Assembly (NCBI GenBank): GCA_963665545.2 | Contig: CAXXKZ010000004.1 | Location: 310,001 to 374,000 of the forward strand | Source: G963665545 sp963665545 | GTDB taxonomy: Bacteria > Pseudomonadota > Gammaproteobacteria > Xanthomonadales > SZUA-36 | Direction of reading: 5' to 3' | DNA length: 64,000 nt | Shown here: positions 27,706 through 36,937 of the stretch, piece after piece | Numbering within the stretch: the stretch's first letter is position 1 | Layout: every line of letters begins with the position of its first letter | Program-made: the position numbers and the translations under genes | Notes under the pieces: model-generated | Database searches by the model: none | Seen by the model: only the letters and a program-made list of their open reading frames with translations | Told to the model about the DNA's origin: nothing

Positions 27706-27915
27706 TTTATTTCCCCCTAATTATGTATCGATCTTATAAAATTGCACACTGTGAAGCCAGCACTATCGCATCACATATTATATCAGGTTTTCCCGGATTT
27801 TTCGGTAGTGTCTCAGTTTGAAATTCTCTGTGTGACGTCAGCCCATATGGGACCACTTAGCCCCATTTACTAAGAGACACTTCTGCTATTTTTAAACTGA
27901 AGCAGAGGAGTTTCA

Positions 27916-29300
27916 GAGTTATGATCGAATCTGGTGTTTGAGCAGTTGAAAAAAAGCGGCGTATCTGGTTGATTTGTTGTTACCAAACTTCAAAGCAACC
28001 AAAGGAGATACGCCACTATGAACAAGAATAATGTTATTGAACTGGAACGTCGAGCAATCAGTGCCGATCCGTTGACCGAATTGCTCAAAGAAGGCGCCCG
28101 GAAGCTGCTCGCCGAAGCGGTGGAAAGTGAAGTCCAGGAGCTGCTGGCCAAGTATCAGGATTGGCGTACCGAATCAGGTCATGCCGGTGTGGTGCGCAAC
28201 GGTTACCTGCCAGAACGTGAGTTGCAGACCGGCCTGGGACCGATCCGGGTGAGAATTCCCAAGGTGCGCTCGAAGACCGGTGAAGCAGTGAGTTTTCAGT
28301 CGGTGCTGGTGCCGCCATATGTGCGCAAGACAGCGACTTTCGAGGCAGCCATTCCGTGGTTGTACCTCAAAGGGGTATCCAGCGGTGAGATGGCTGAGGC
28401 GTTGCGGGTACTGGTGGGCCCGCAGGCACAGGGTCTGTCGGCCAGCACGGTATCCCGCCTGAAACAGGTATGGGCGGAGGAATATCGAGCGTGGAGCCAG
28501 CGTCGCCTGGGACAGGACCGGTGGGTGTATGTCTGGGCTGATGGTGTCTACAGTGGGCTGCGGGCGGAGGATGCCAAGCTCTGCGCGCTGGTGATCATTG
28601 GTGTCAATGAACGCGGCGAAAAACATTTTCTGGCGATTGAGGACGGGGTGCGGGAATCGACTCAGAGTTGGCGTGAGGTGTTGCTGAATCTGAAGTCGCG
28701 CGGCATGAGCGCCCCACAACTGGCGATTGGTGATGGTGCGATGGGTTTTTGGGCGGCGCTGGATGAAATCTTTCCGGCCAGCCGCCAGCAACGCTGCTGG
28801 ATGCACAAGACCATGAATGTACTGAATTGTTTGCCGAAATCCGCACAACCCAAAGCCAAGCAGGCCCTGCACGCCATCTGGCAGGCGGAAACCAAGGATG
28901 ATGCAAACAAGGCGTTTGATTTGTTTATTGAGATCTTTGAGGCGAAATACCCGAAAGCGACGAGCTGTTTGCTCAAGGATCGGGATGAACTGTTGGCATT
29001 TTATGATTTTCCGGCCCAACACTGGCAGAGCATCCGGACCAGCAACCCGATTGAATCCACCTTTGCCACCATCCGCCACCGGACCAAAAGATCCAAAGGT
29101 TGTCTGACGCGCAATGGCATGTTGCATATGATGTTCAAATTGAGCCAGTGTGCGGAAAAGAAATGGCGCCGGCTACGCGGCTTTGATTACCTGGCCAAGG
29201 TGATTACGGGGGTGAAATTCAAAGATGGGATCGAGGTAAAAGAGATTGATCAGGTCGCTGCTTGAATCAAATGGCTAAACACCAGATTTGACAATAGCTC
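27916..29300 (+). mobile_element. IS256-family element, copy C
   Basis: 1385 bp, flanked by the exact 9-bp duplication GGAGTTTCA (27907-27915 and 29301-29309). It separates the orfA ribosome-site region from its upstream leader in IS3 element no. 2. Confidence 0.96.
28018..29265 (+). CDS. IS256-family transposase, copy C
   Basis: 415 residues, protein identical to copy A. It has a silent change near the stop (GTCGCTGCT for GTCGCCGCT) that marks this copy. Confidence 0.95.
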   Translation: MNKNNVIELERRAISADPLTELLKEGARKLLAEAVESEVQELLAKYQDWRTESGHAGVVRNGYLPERELQTGLGPIRVRIPKVRSKTGEAVSFQSVLVPPYVRKTATFEAAIPWLYLKGVSSGEMAEALRVLVGPQAQGLSASTVSRLKQVWAEEYRAWSQRRLGQDRWVYVWADGVYSGLRAEDAKLCALVIIGVNERGEKHFLAIEDGVRESTQSWREVLLNLKSRGMSAPQLAIGDGAMGFWAALDEIFPASRQQRCWMHKTMNVLNCLPKSAQPKAKQALHAIWQAETKDDANKAFDLFIEIFEAKYPKATSCLLKDRDELLAFYDFPAQHWQSIRTSNPIESTFATIRHRTKRSKGCLTRNGMLHMMFKLSQCAEKKWRRLRGFDYLAKVITGVKFKDGIEVKEIDQVAA

Positions 29301-29311
29301 GGAGTTTCAAT

Positions 29312-29674
29312 ATGAGCATGTCTAACACCACCAAGCGGGTTAAAGAGATCCGCCGTAAAACCCGTCGCAAGTTCTCATCCGAAGAAAAGATCCGCATTGT
29401 GCTGGATGGTTTGCGTGGTGAAAGTTCGATAGCGGAGCTATGTCGCCGGGAAGGCATCAACAACAATCTGTATTACCGCTGGAGCAAGGACTTCCTGGAA
29501 GCCGGTAAAAGGCGTCTGGCGGGTGATACCGTCCGTGAAGCCAACAGCGATGAAGTGGTGGATCTCAAGAAGGAAAACAGCAATCTCAAGCAAGCGGTCG
29601 CTGAGCTGTATCTGCGTAATGACTGGCTTAAAAAAAGTCTGACTGGGCAGGGTGTGATATTGGACGACAGCTGA
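29312..29674 (+). CDS. IS3-family transposase OrfA (element no. 2)
   Basis: 120 residues from ATG 29312, with GGAG 7 nt upstream; that ribosome site lies in the target duplication made by IS256 copy C. It has the transposase-8 helix-turn-helix (FSSEEKIRIVLDGLRGESS, IAELCRREGINNNLYYRW) and a C-terminal coiled coil (DEVVDLKKENSNLKQAVAEL). Its stop overlaps the first base of the orfB start. Confidence 0.85.
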   Translation: MSMSNTTKRVKEIRRKTRRKFSSEEKIRIVLDGLRGESSIAELCRREGINNNLYYRWSKDFLEAGKRRLAGDTVREANSDEVVDLKKENSNLKQAVAELYLRNDWLKKSLTGQGVILDDS

Positions 29675-30110
29675 TGTACAGCGCGTCAGAAAAACTGGCC
29701 ATTATCCGCTTGGTGGAAGATTCCGAGTTATCCATCCGCCGCACCCTGGTTGAGATAAACGTCAGTCGCAGCAGTTTCTACCGCTGGTACCGGGTGTATG
29801 AGCGTGATGGCCCTGAAGGTCTACAGAACCACAACCGGGCAGCACGCCAGCACTGGAATCGAATACCTGACTCGGTACGAGAGCTGGTGGTTGAGGTTGC
29901 CCTGGATCAACCGGAGCTGACACCCCGTGAGCTGGCCTGGCACCTAACCGACACCTATGAGTATTTTATCTCGGAATCCAGTGTCTATCGCATTCTCAAG
30001 TGCCATGACCTGGTTACCAGTCCGCAGTTCGTGGTGATGAGCGCAGCGGATGCATTCCAGAGCCCGACCCGGCGTGTACACGAGCTGTGGCAGACGGACT
30101 TTACCTACTG
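29674..30110 (+). pseudogene. IS3-family OrfB, 3'-truncated (element no. 2)
   Basis: MYSASEKLAIIRLVEDS, SRSSFYRWYRVYERDG, ESSVYRILKCHDL and the first catalytic region LWQTDFTY are normal for this OrfB group. After TDFTY the frame runs into unrelated DNA and stops at 30162. The other two catalytic acidic residues are missing, so it is inactive. Confidence 0.82.
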
Positions 30111-30182
30111 CGGTCAGCAGGTTCGACATTGGCTAGCGGATAGATCACATGAACGGCTTTAAGGCGCTGTAGAAATTTGCGT

Positions 30183-31567
30183 GAGTTATGATCGAATCTG
30201 GTGTTTGAGCAGTTGAAAAAAAGCGGCGTATCTGGTTGATTTGTTGTTACCAAACTTCAAAGCAACCAAAGGAGATACGCCACTATGAACAAGAATAATG
30301 TTATTGAACTGGAACGTCGAGCAATCAGTGCCGATCCGTTGACCGAATTGCTCAAAGAAGGCGCCCGGAAGCTGCTCGCCGAAGCGGTGGAAAGTGAAGT
30401 CCAGGAGCTGCTGGCCAAGTATCAGGATTGGCGTACCGAATCAGGTCATGCCGGTGTGGTGCGCAACGGTTACCTGCCAGAACGTGAGTTGCAGACCGGC
30501 CTGGGACCGATCCGGGTGAGAATTCCCAAGGTGCGCTCGAAGACCGGTGAAGCAGTGAGTTTTCAGTCGGTGCTGGTGCCGCCATATGTGCGCAAGACAG
30601 CGACTTTCGAGGCAGCCATTCCGTGGTTGTACCTCAAAGGGGTATCCAGCGGTGAGATGGCTGAGGCGTTGCGGGTACTGGTGGGCCCGCAGGCACAGGG
30701 TCTGTCGGCCAGCACGGTATCCCGCCTGAAACAGGTATGGGCGGAGGAATATCGAGCGTGGAGCCAGCGTCGCCTGGGACAGGACCGGTGGGTGTATGTC
30801 TGGGCTGATGGTGTCTACAGTGGGCTGCGGGCGGAGGATGCCAAGCTCTGCGCGCTGGTGATCATTGGTGTCAATGAACGCGGCGAAAAACATTTTCTGG
30901 CGATTGAGGACGGGGTGCGGGAATCGACTCAGAGTTGGCGTGAGGTGTTGCTGAATCTGAAGTCGCGCGGCATGAGCGCCCCACAACTGGCGATTGGTGA
31001 TGGTGCGATGGGTTTTTGGGCGGCGCTGGATGAAATCTTTCCGGCCAGCCGCCAGCAACGCTGCTGGATGCACAAGACCATGAATGTACTGAATTGTTTG
31101 CCGAAATCCGCACAACCCAAAGCCAAGCAGGCCCTGCACGCCATCTGGCAGGCGGAAACCAAGGATGATGCAAACAAGGCGTTTGATTTGTTTATTGAGA
31201 TCTTTGAGGCGAAATACCCGAAAGCGACGAGCTGTTTGCTCAAGGATCGGGATGAACTGTTGGCATTTTATGATTTTCCGGCCCAACACTGGCAGAGCAT
31301 CCGGACCAGCAACCCGATTGAATCCACCTTTGCCACCATCCGCCACCGGACCAAAAGATCCAAAGGTTGTCTGACGCGCAATGGCATGTTGCATATGATG
31401 TTCAAATTGAGCCAGTGTGCGGAAAAGAAATGGCGCCGGCTACGCGGCTTTGATTACCTGGCCAAGGTGATTACGGGGGTGAAATTCAAAGATGGGATCG
31501 AGGTAAAAGAGATTGATCAGGTCGCCGCTTGAATCAAATGGCTAAACACCAGATTTGACAATAGCTC
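30183..31567 (+). mobile_element. IS256-family element, copy D
   Basis: 1385 bp with exact 9-bp duplication AATTTGCGT (30174-30182 and 31568-31576). It splits the C-terminal coding part of repA. Confidence 0.96.
30285..31532 (+). CDS. IS256-family transposase, copy D
   Basis: 415 residues, identical in protein to copy A. Confidence 0.95.
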   Translation: MNKNNVIELERRAISADPLTELLKEGARKLLAEAVESEVQELLAKYQDWRTESGHAGVVRNGYLPERELQTGLGPIRVRIPKVRSKTGEAVSFQSVLVPPYVRKTATFEAAIPWLYLKGVSSGEMAEALRVLVGPQAQGLSASTVSRLKQVWAEEYRAWSQRRLGQDRWVYVWADGVYSGLRAEDAKLCALVIIGVNERGEKHFLAIEDGVRESTQSWREVLLNLKSRGMSAPQLAIGDGAMGFWAALDEIFPASRQQRCWMHKTMNVLNCLPKSAQPKAKQALHAIWQAETKDDANKAFDLFIEIFEAKYPKATSCLLKDRDELLAFYDFPAQHWQSIRTSNPIESTFATIRHRTKRSKGCLTRNGMLHMMFKLSQCAEKKWRRLRGFDYLAKVITGVKFKDGIEVKEIDQVAA

Positions 31568-32029
31568 AATTTGCGTTTGAAGTCGGCCTTACCCTGCGGT
31601 GTTTCGGGATAGCTAGAACCGAACTGCATTTGTAAAACCTGCCAAGGGATATGGCTCTCCTTGCGTAAATAGCTCATTCTGTAGGTCAGCCAACAATAAA
31701 TATCCAGAGCCAACGGGGATTTTTTAAGGGCTTTGAGAGCGCGCATATCAATGGGTATGGGGTTGTTTGTGATCTCCTTAAAAAATTCCGAGCTTAAGGT
31801 AACATTGGACTTCCAGAGCAAGCCTTGATCCGGTTGGCGTGGCCCCCACCAAAGATTGGCCCTATGGATAAGGCTGATATTCAATTTGCTATCAAGCTCG
31901 TAGCCGCTATCTTTTTCAAGGCACGTGTATGAGCAATGTCACCAACGGTGTAAAACTGACCCCCTAGTGCCGGTTTAGATTTGACCCCCCTCATGTACGC
32001 TTTGCACTCAGCAAGAACAGGAGTGCGGC

Positions 32030-33061
32030 ATGTTGGGAACGGAGGGATTTGTGGATATTCAGGTATTACATCGTCAAGGAATGAGCATCAAGGGTATCGC
32101 TCGGGAACTGGGTATTTCTCGCAACACCGTGCGCAGGTATCTACGCACTGATATGGCGCCGGCGTTCAAGTCGAACCAGTCACGGCCCAGCAAGCTCGAT
32201 CCATTCAAAGATTATTTGCACCAACGAGTAACTGCCGCACATCCGAACTGGATTCCGGCAACCGTATTATTCGATGAGATACATGCACTGGGTTACCGTG
32301 GCGGTAGCAGCATTTTGCGGGCCTACATGGCAACCCTCAAGCCCAAATGTCGGCCAGATCCACTGGTGCGCTTTGAGACGCCACCCGGCCAACAGATGCA
32401 AGTGGACTGGGGCGCCTTCCGCCTTGGGCCTGTCAAGGTATCGGCATTTGTAGCCACCCTGGGTTTTAGCCGCAACACCTTCGGCACTTTTGTTGAGAAC
32501 GAACAGTTTATGACGCTCAGGACTTGCCATGAGCAAGCCTTCGATGAGTTTGGCGGTGTGCCTAAAGAAGTTCTGTACGACAACATGCGCACCGTAGTCC
32601 AGGCGCGCAACGCCTATGGCAAAGGCCAGCACCGGTTTCATCCTGGATTGCGTGATTTTGCCCATCACTATGGCTTCATGCCACGTCTGTGCCAGCCCTA
32701 CCGGGCCAAGACCAAGGGTAAAGTGGAACGCTTCATTGGTTATTTGCGCCGCAGTTTTTACGTGCCACTGGTGAGTCGTTACCAGCAACTGGGCGAGCCG
32801 CTGGATCTGAAGATATTGAACCAAGAGCTGTGCAGTTGGCTGGAACACACGGCCAACCGCCGTGAACACGGCACCACCGGTGAAGTTCCTGCTGATCAGT
32901 TGTTGATCGAGCGTCAGTCACTACAAGCCTTGCCACCACGCTATGTTGATGGACGACTTCGCCAGAGTGTCACAGCCCACAAGCCGTTACGTGATCACTG
33001 GCCAGTAGAGACCTTGCAGCATCCGTTGTCGACCTATGATGCTTTGTTGGGGGCGGTATGA
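32030..33061 (+). CDS. istA: IS21-family transposase IstA
   Basis: 343 residues, with AGGAG upstream of the ATG. It has an N-terminal helix-turn-helix (GMSIKGIARELGISRNTVRRYL) and an rve integrase core with the acidic residues in QMQVDWGAF, VLYDNMRTVV and KTKGKVERFIGYLR. Its length is on the short side but the core is complete. The stop overlaps the istB start (GTATGA), so the two are translationally coupled. Confidence 0.92.
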   Translation: MLGTEGFVDIQVLHRQGMSIKGIARELGISRNTVRRYLRTDMAPAFKSNQSRPSKLDPFKDYLHQRVTAAHPNWIPATVLFDEIHALGYRGGSSILRAYMATLKPKCRPDPLVRFETPPGQQMQVDWGAFRLGPVKVSAFVATLGFSRNTFGTFVENEQFMTLRTCHEQAFDEFGGVPKEVLYDNMRTVVQARNAYGKGQHRFHPGLRDFAHHYGFMPRLCQPYRAKTKGKVERFIGYLRRSFYVPLVSRYQQLGEPLDLKILNQELCSWLEHTANRREHGTTGEVPADQLLIERQSLQALPPRYVDGRLRQSVTAHKPLRDHWPVETLQHPLSTYDALLGAV

Positions 33062-33846
33062 ACATACAGGATGAACGGATTCAAAGTGCCTGCGAACGTC
33101 TCACGCTAAAGGCGGTTGCCGATCAGTACGCTGTACTGGCCCAGGAAGCCGTGCAAGCTGATCACAGTTTCAGTGATTACCTGGAACATTGTCTCAAGGC
33201 CGAGCTCGATGCAAGACGACTACGCTCACAAGCCATGCTGGTACGCATTGCCGGTTTTCCGGCCATCAAGCTGCTGGATGACTTTGATTTTAGGTTCGCC
33301 AAGGGGGCACCCAGAAAGGCCATCCAAAACCTGGCTTCACTGGCATTTATCGAGCGCAAAGAGAACATCATCCTGCTCGGACCCAGTGGTGTCGGTAAAA
33401 CCCACCTGGCGATTGCGCTGGGTTACCTGGCCACGCTGGGTGGCCTGAAGGTCAAGTTCATCACTGCAGCGGATCTGGTGTTACAACTGGAAAAAGCCCA
33501 ACGGCAAGAACGATTGGAACAACTGATGAAACGCTCGTTCATGGCACCGAGCGTATTGATCATCGATGAAGTGGGTTATCTGCCATTGCAGCGCAATCAG
33601 GCTAATCTATTTTTCCAGGTGATTGCCAAACGCTACGAAGCAGGCTCCATCATCCTGACCTCTAACTTATCTTTTGGACAATGGGATGTGACCTTTGCCG
33701 GCAACAGCGCACTCACCGCTGCCATGCTGGATCGTCTGATGCACCACGCACATCTGATTCAGATAAAGGGCGAAAGTTACCGGCTTAAAGACAAAAGAAA
33801 GGCTGGTGTGCTGGGGCTGGCACAACAATCACGAACTGATTCCTAG
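33058..33846 (+). CDS. istB: IS21-family helper ATPase IstB
   Basis: 262 residues, AAA+ ATPase of the DnaC-like IstB family. It has Walker A GPSGVGKTH (residues 108-116), Walker B VLIIDEVGYLPL, sensor IILTSNLSFGQWD and the C-terminal HHAHLIQIKGESYRLKD. It controls IstA target choice and strand transfer. Confidence 0.93.
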   Translation: MNIQDERIQSACERLTLKAVADQYAVLAQEAVQADHSFSDYLEHCLKAELDARRLRSQAMLVRIAGFPAIKLLDDFDFRFAKGAPRKAIQNLASLAFIERKENIILLGPSGVGKTHLAIALGYLATLGGLKVKFITAADLVLQLEKAQRQERLEQLMKRSFMAPSVLIIDEVGYLPLQRNQANLFFQVIAKRYEAGSIILTSNLSFGQWDVTFAGNSALTAAMLDRLMHHAHLIQIKGESYRLKDKRKAGVLGLAQQSRTDS

Positions 33847-34415
33847 GCGCTTGAGTTATGAATCAGAATATTAAACCAGGGGGGGTCAATTCTAAACCGG
33901 CATAAATGAACAAAAGGGGGTCAATTTTAAACCGGCATTGACAGAGCAAGCAATAGAGGTGCTAAAAAGCCTGTTGGTGTGATCGCGCAAGCGAGTAATG
34001 CTGCCCCACCTTCCACCAGTAGCCTTGCCAATACCAACTTCCTCCATGAAACCGGACAAAGTAGAGCCAAGTTCAAGCATGGGGCTTTTGGTGCGCACGG
34101 CTTCCGTGGTGAGCCATGCCATGAGCAAACGCGGGATAGTTCCGTAAGGCAAACCAATAGCGGCAGGGGCAAGCATGGACATGGTAAATGCGCCATTAGT
34201 GCGGGTAAATTCCTGCACTGTCGGCTTACTGTGGGGCATGGTGGCCTGTACGAGCGCACGGGCCATAAAAGCAAGCGCACCCGCTTCCTTGGCTTCTTCT
34301 GCCTCGATAGCCAAGCTCTCTCGAATTAAATCCGTTACATTTTTTGCTGTCATGGTTATTACTCTGGAGAAAATTGAAGCGCCCTACCCTTTTAATATCC
34401 AGCTTGGCGCGGATC

Positions 34416-35800
34416 GAGTTATGATCGAATCTGGTGTTTGAGCAGTTGAAAAAAAGCGGCGTATCTGGTTGATTTGTTGTTACCAAACTTCAAAGCAACC
34501 AAAGGAGATACGCCACTATGAACAAGAATAATGTTATTGAACTGGAACGTCGAGCAATCAGTGCCGATCCGTTGACCGAATTGCTCAAAGAAGGCGCCCG
34601 GAAGCTGCTCGCCGAAGCGGTGGAAAGTGAAGTCCAGGAGCTGCTGGCCAAGTATCAGGATTGGCGTACCGAATCAGGTCATGCCGGTGTGGTGCGCAAC
34701 GGTTACCTGCCAGAACGTGAGTTGCAGACCGGCCTGGGACCGATCCGGGTGAGAATTCCCAAGGTGCGCTCGAAGACCGGTGAAGCAGTGAGTTTTCAGT
34801 CGGTGCTGGTGCCGCCATATGTGCGCAAGACAGCGACTTTCGAGGCAGCCATTCCGTGGTTGTACCTCAAAGGGGTATCCAGCGGTGAGATGGCTGAGGC
34901 GTTGCGGGTACTGGTGGGCCCGCAGGCACAGGGTCTGTCGGCCAGCACGGTATCCCGCCTGAAACAGGTATGGGCGGAGGAATATCGAGCGTGGAGCCAG
35001 CGTCGCCTGGGACAGGACCGGTGGGTGTATGTCTGGGCTGATGGTGTCTACAGTGGGCTGCGGGCGGAGGATGCCAAGCTCTGCGCGCTGGTGATCATTG
35101 GTGTCAATGAACGCGGCGAAAAACATTTTCTGGCGATTGAGGACGGGGTGCGAGAATCGACTCAGAGTTGGCGTGAGGTGTTGCTGAATCTGAAGTCGCG
35201 CGGCATGAGCGCCCCACAACTGGCGATTGGTGATGGTGCGATGGGTTTTTGGGCGGCGCTGGATGAAATCTTTCCGGCCAGCCGCCAGCAACGCTGCTGG
35301 ATGCACAAGACCATGAATGTACTGAATTGTTTGCCGAAATCCGCACAACCCAAAGCCAAGCAGGCCCTGCACGCCATCTGGCAGGCGGAAACCAAGGATG
35401 ATGCAAACAAGGCGTTTGATTTGTTTATTGAGATCTTTGAGGCGAAATACCCGAAAGCGACGAGCTGTTTGCTCAAGGATCGGGATGAACTGTTGGCATT
35501 TTATGATTTTCCGGCCCAACACTGGCAGAGCATCCGGACCAGCAACCCGATTGAATCCACCTTTGCCACCATCCGCCACCGGACCAAAAGATCCAAAGGT
35601 TGTCTGACGCGCAATGGCATGTTGCATATGATGTTCAAATTGAGCCAGTGTGCGGAAAAGAAATGGCGCCGGCTACGCGGCTTTGATTACCTGGCCAAGG
35701 TGATTACGGGGGTGAAATTCAAAGATGGGATCGAGGTAAAAGAGATTGATCAGGTCGCCGCTTGAATCAAATGGCTAAACACCAGATTTGACAATAGCTC
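34416..35800 (+). mobile_element. IS256-family element, copy E
   Basis: 1385 bp, with an 8-bp duplication CGCGGATC (34408-34415 and 35801-35808). It sits between the small partition-like gene and repA and thus cuts the plasmid backbone operon. Confidence 0.95.
34518..35765 (+). CDS. IS256-family transposase, copy E
   Basis: 415 residues, protein identical to copy A. It shares a silent G-to-A change (GTGCGAGAATCG) with copies H and K, which marks a sub-lineage. Confidence 0.95.
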   Translation: MNKNNVIELERRAISADPLTELLKEGARKLLAEAVESEVQELLAKYQDWRTESGHAGVVRNGYLPERELQTGLGPIRVRIPKVRSKTGEAVSFQSVLVPPYVRKTATFEAAIPWLYLKGVSSGEMAEALRVLVGPQAQGLSASTVSRLKQVWAEEYRAWSQRRLGQDRWVYVWADGVYSGLRAEDAKLCALVIIGVNERGEKHFLAIEDGVRESTQSWREVLLNLKSRGMSAPQLAIGDGAMGFWAALDEIFPASRQQRCWMHKTMNVLNCLPKSAQPKAKQALHAIWQAETKDDANKAFDLFIEIFEAKYPKATSCLLKDRDELLAFYDFPAQHWQSIRTSNPIESTFATIRHRTKRSKGCLTRNGMLHMMFKLSQCAEKKWRRLRGFDYLAKVITGVKFKDGIEVKEIDQVAA

Positions 35801-35844
35801 CGCGGATCAATCGCCTACCAAAAGTTGTCCACTACTTAAGTATA

Positions 35845-36114
35845 TTAAGCCGGATGATTTTCCTCGTAAAAATCCAATAGTTTTTCAAAGAAATATGTTT
35901 TGGAGCCTCGCTTTAAGCCAAATTCCTTATATGCCCCCTCGCAAAAGCGCTCGTTGTAACTCTCGCGGGGCTTCACTTGGAGCGATACTGTAGGCTCCTT
36001 TTCGGTGGCTTTCTGTCGTGGTGGTTGTTTTAAATTCCCTGTCGTAACTTCTGGTGTGGGGGGTTCAGGATCAGAGACTTTGTTGCGTGTCTTCAAAGCG
36101 TTTGCGTTTGCCAT
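35845..36114 (-). CDS. Small partition-accessory-like protein downstream of ParA
   Basis: 89 residues from ATG 36114, one nt after the parA stop. A disordered, charged N-terminal half (NKVSDPEPPTPEVTTGNLKQ ... ATEKEPTVSLQ) is followed by VKPRESYNERFCEGAYKEFG and SKTYFFEKLLDFYEENHP, which reads like a small ribbon-helix-helix or helix-turn-helix centromere binder. Position and size fit the second gene of a type Ib parAB-like cassette. No specific family is recognised, so the role is inferred from context. GC content is lower than in the chromosomal genes around. Confidence 0.55.
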   Translation of the reverse strand: MANANALKTRNKVSDPEPPTPEVTTGNLKQPPRQKATEKEPTVSLQVKPRESYNERFCEGAYKEFGLKRGSKTYFFEKLLDFYEENHPA

Positions 36115-36115
36115 G

Positions 36116-36772
36116 TTAAGCCACTTTCTCATTAGCGGTTGAGGAAGCAGTAGCATCTATAATGCTCTGCGCTAGGGTATCTGCCCGTTCACAAAGATGC
36201 TTGAACGGGCCTTCTGTTAATGACCTTCCCATATTCAAAAGATTTGCGGAGCTATCCTTTCTCGGTATGGAGCCATTTAAAAGCTGGTATTGGGTTTTGT
36301 TGAAATAATCGGTTGCAGCTTGTAATTGCGGCTTGCTATCCCCTGTCAAACAGAGGGCAAAAGCTATTTTTTCCGGTGCTATTCCTGCTGCATAAAGATC
36401 GTTGGCGAGTTCAACGGCTGGCTGTCGATCTTCAAGGCCAAGGCTGGACGGAATAATTACAAGATCGGAAAGTTTTGATATTTTTAATGTCTGATTGGAA
36501 GCGTGGGGCGCACCATCAAAAATAAATAAATCGTAGCGGCTTGCATCCTTCAAGGCGCGGCTTAAATCCCCTACTGGCTGTACTTCAATTTCCGGCTCTA
36601 TCTTGTTTGCGATACGACGAGCGGCCCAATTGGTGCAGGTTCTTTGTTGGGTGTCGAGGTCTGCTATTTTTACATCCAAGCCCCCTATTGCGGCTTCTCT
36701 GGCAATGAGCCTTGCCAGCGTAGATTTTCCTACACCGCCTTTTTGAGAAACTAAAGAAATGATAAATGCCAT
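36116..36772 (-). CDS. parA: ParA-family plasmid partition ATPase
   Basis: 218 residues. It has the deviant Walker A KGGVGKST (residues 11-18), DLDTQQRTCTNWAARR (A'), and LFIFDGAPHAS (Walker B). The small size without an N-terminal DNA-binding domain is that of type Ib/ParA-like plasmid ATPases (TIGR-style PHA02518 group). It would move plasmid copies together with the small downstream protein. Upstream lie repeats (36796-36937) suited to be the operator or centromere. It is intact, the best-preserved part of the plasmid relic. Confidence 0.9.
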   Translation of the reverse strand: MAFIISLVSQKGGVGKSTLARLIAREAAIGGLDVKIADLDTQQRTCTNWAARRIANKIEPEIEVQPVGDLSRALKDASRYDLFIFDGAPHASNQTLKISKLSDLVIIPSSLGLEDRQPAVELANDLYAAGIAPEKIAFALCLTGDSKPQLQAATDYFNKTQYQLLNGSIPRKDSSANLLNMGRSLTEGPFKHLCERADTLAQSIIDATASSTANEKVA

Positions 36773-36795
36773 CTGAAAACTCCTGTGGTTAGGAT

Positions 36796-36937
36796 GATAG
36801 CAACATAAGACAATACAAGAGTATCATGTTTTCATGCTACATTGAAATGCTTTTTCTGGGTTATCAGGATATGTTTTTATCCTTTTATGTCTATCATGTG
36901 ATATGTTGCTACGTTCTTATCATGCTATGTTGCTATC
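36796..36937. promoter_or_regulatory. AT-rich repeats upstream of parA (candidate parS/operator)
   Basis: GATAGCAACATA at 36796-36807 and its perfect complement TATGTTGCTATC at 36926-36937 bracket the region. TATGTTGCTA occurs again directly at 36902, and ATCATG occurs three times (about 36823, 36893 and 36919). Base composition is far richer in A+T than the chromosome. Position and repeat form fit a partition centromere or autoregulatory operator. Confidence 0.5.

Larger units (their letters stand above)
27809..30110 (+). mobile_element. IS3-family element no. 2, truncated and split by IS256 copy C
   Basis: The left end begins TGTCTCAGTTTGAAATTC at about 27809. IS256 copy C is inserted just upstream of orfA with the duplication GGAGTTTCA. 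OrfA is whole, orfB stops matching the family in the middle of the integrase core at about 30110, and the sequence then becomes the C-terminal end of repA on the other strand. Confidence 0.7.
31949..33937 (+). mobile_element. IS21-family element (complete istA-istB)
   Basis: About 1989 bp. The left end starts TGTAAAACTGACCCCC and has a second internal motif TGCCGGTTTAGATTTGACCC. The right end has two inverted motifs of the same kind (TGCCGGTTTAAAATTGACCC and TGCCGGTTTAGAATTGACCC on the minus strand). Multiple terminal motifs of this sort are usual for IS21. It lies inside repA. A 402-bp internal piece of the same element reappears at 40030-40431. Confidence 0.85.
30111..34353 (-). pseudogene. 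repA: Plasmid replication initiator RepA, cut by IS21 and by IS256 copy D
   Basis: Three pieces of what looks like one minus-strand gene. 33938-34353 encodes the N-terminal part: GALAFMARALVQATMPHSKP, GLPYGTIPRLLMAWLTTEAV, ELGSTLSGFMEEVG, GGRWGSITRLRDHTNRLFST. 31568-31948 encodes LNISLIHRANLWWGP, NPIPIDMRALKALKKSPLAL, DIYCWLTYRMSYL, and QGKADFKRK. 30111-30182 continues FLQRLKAVHVIYPLANVEPA, joined exactly across the AATTTGCGT duplication of IS256 copy D. This is the plasmid-encoded RepA family. The IS21 joint is not clean: no target duplication is clear and the C-terminal side has an in-frame TGA near the joint, so a few bases may have changed there. The 3' end is lost at the junction with IS3 element no. 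2. The start at ATG 34353 follows a purine-rich leader. Confidence 0.8.
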
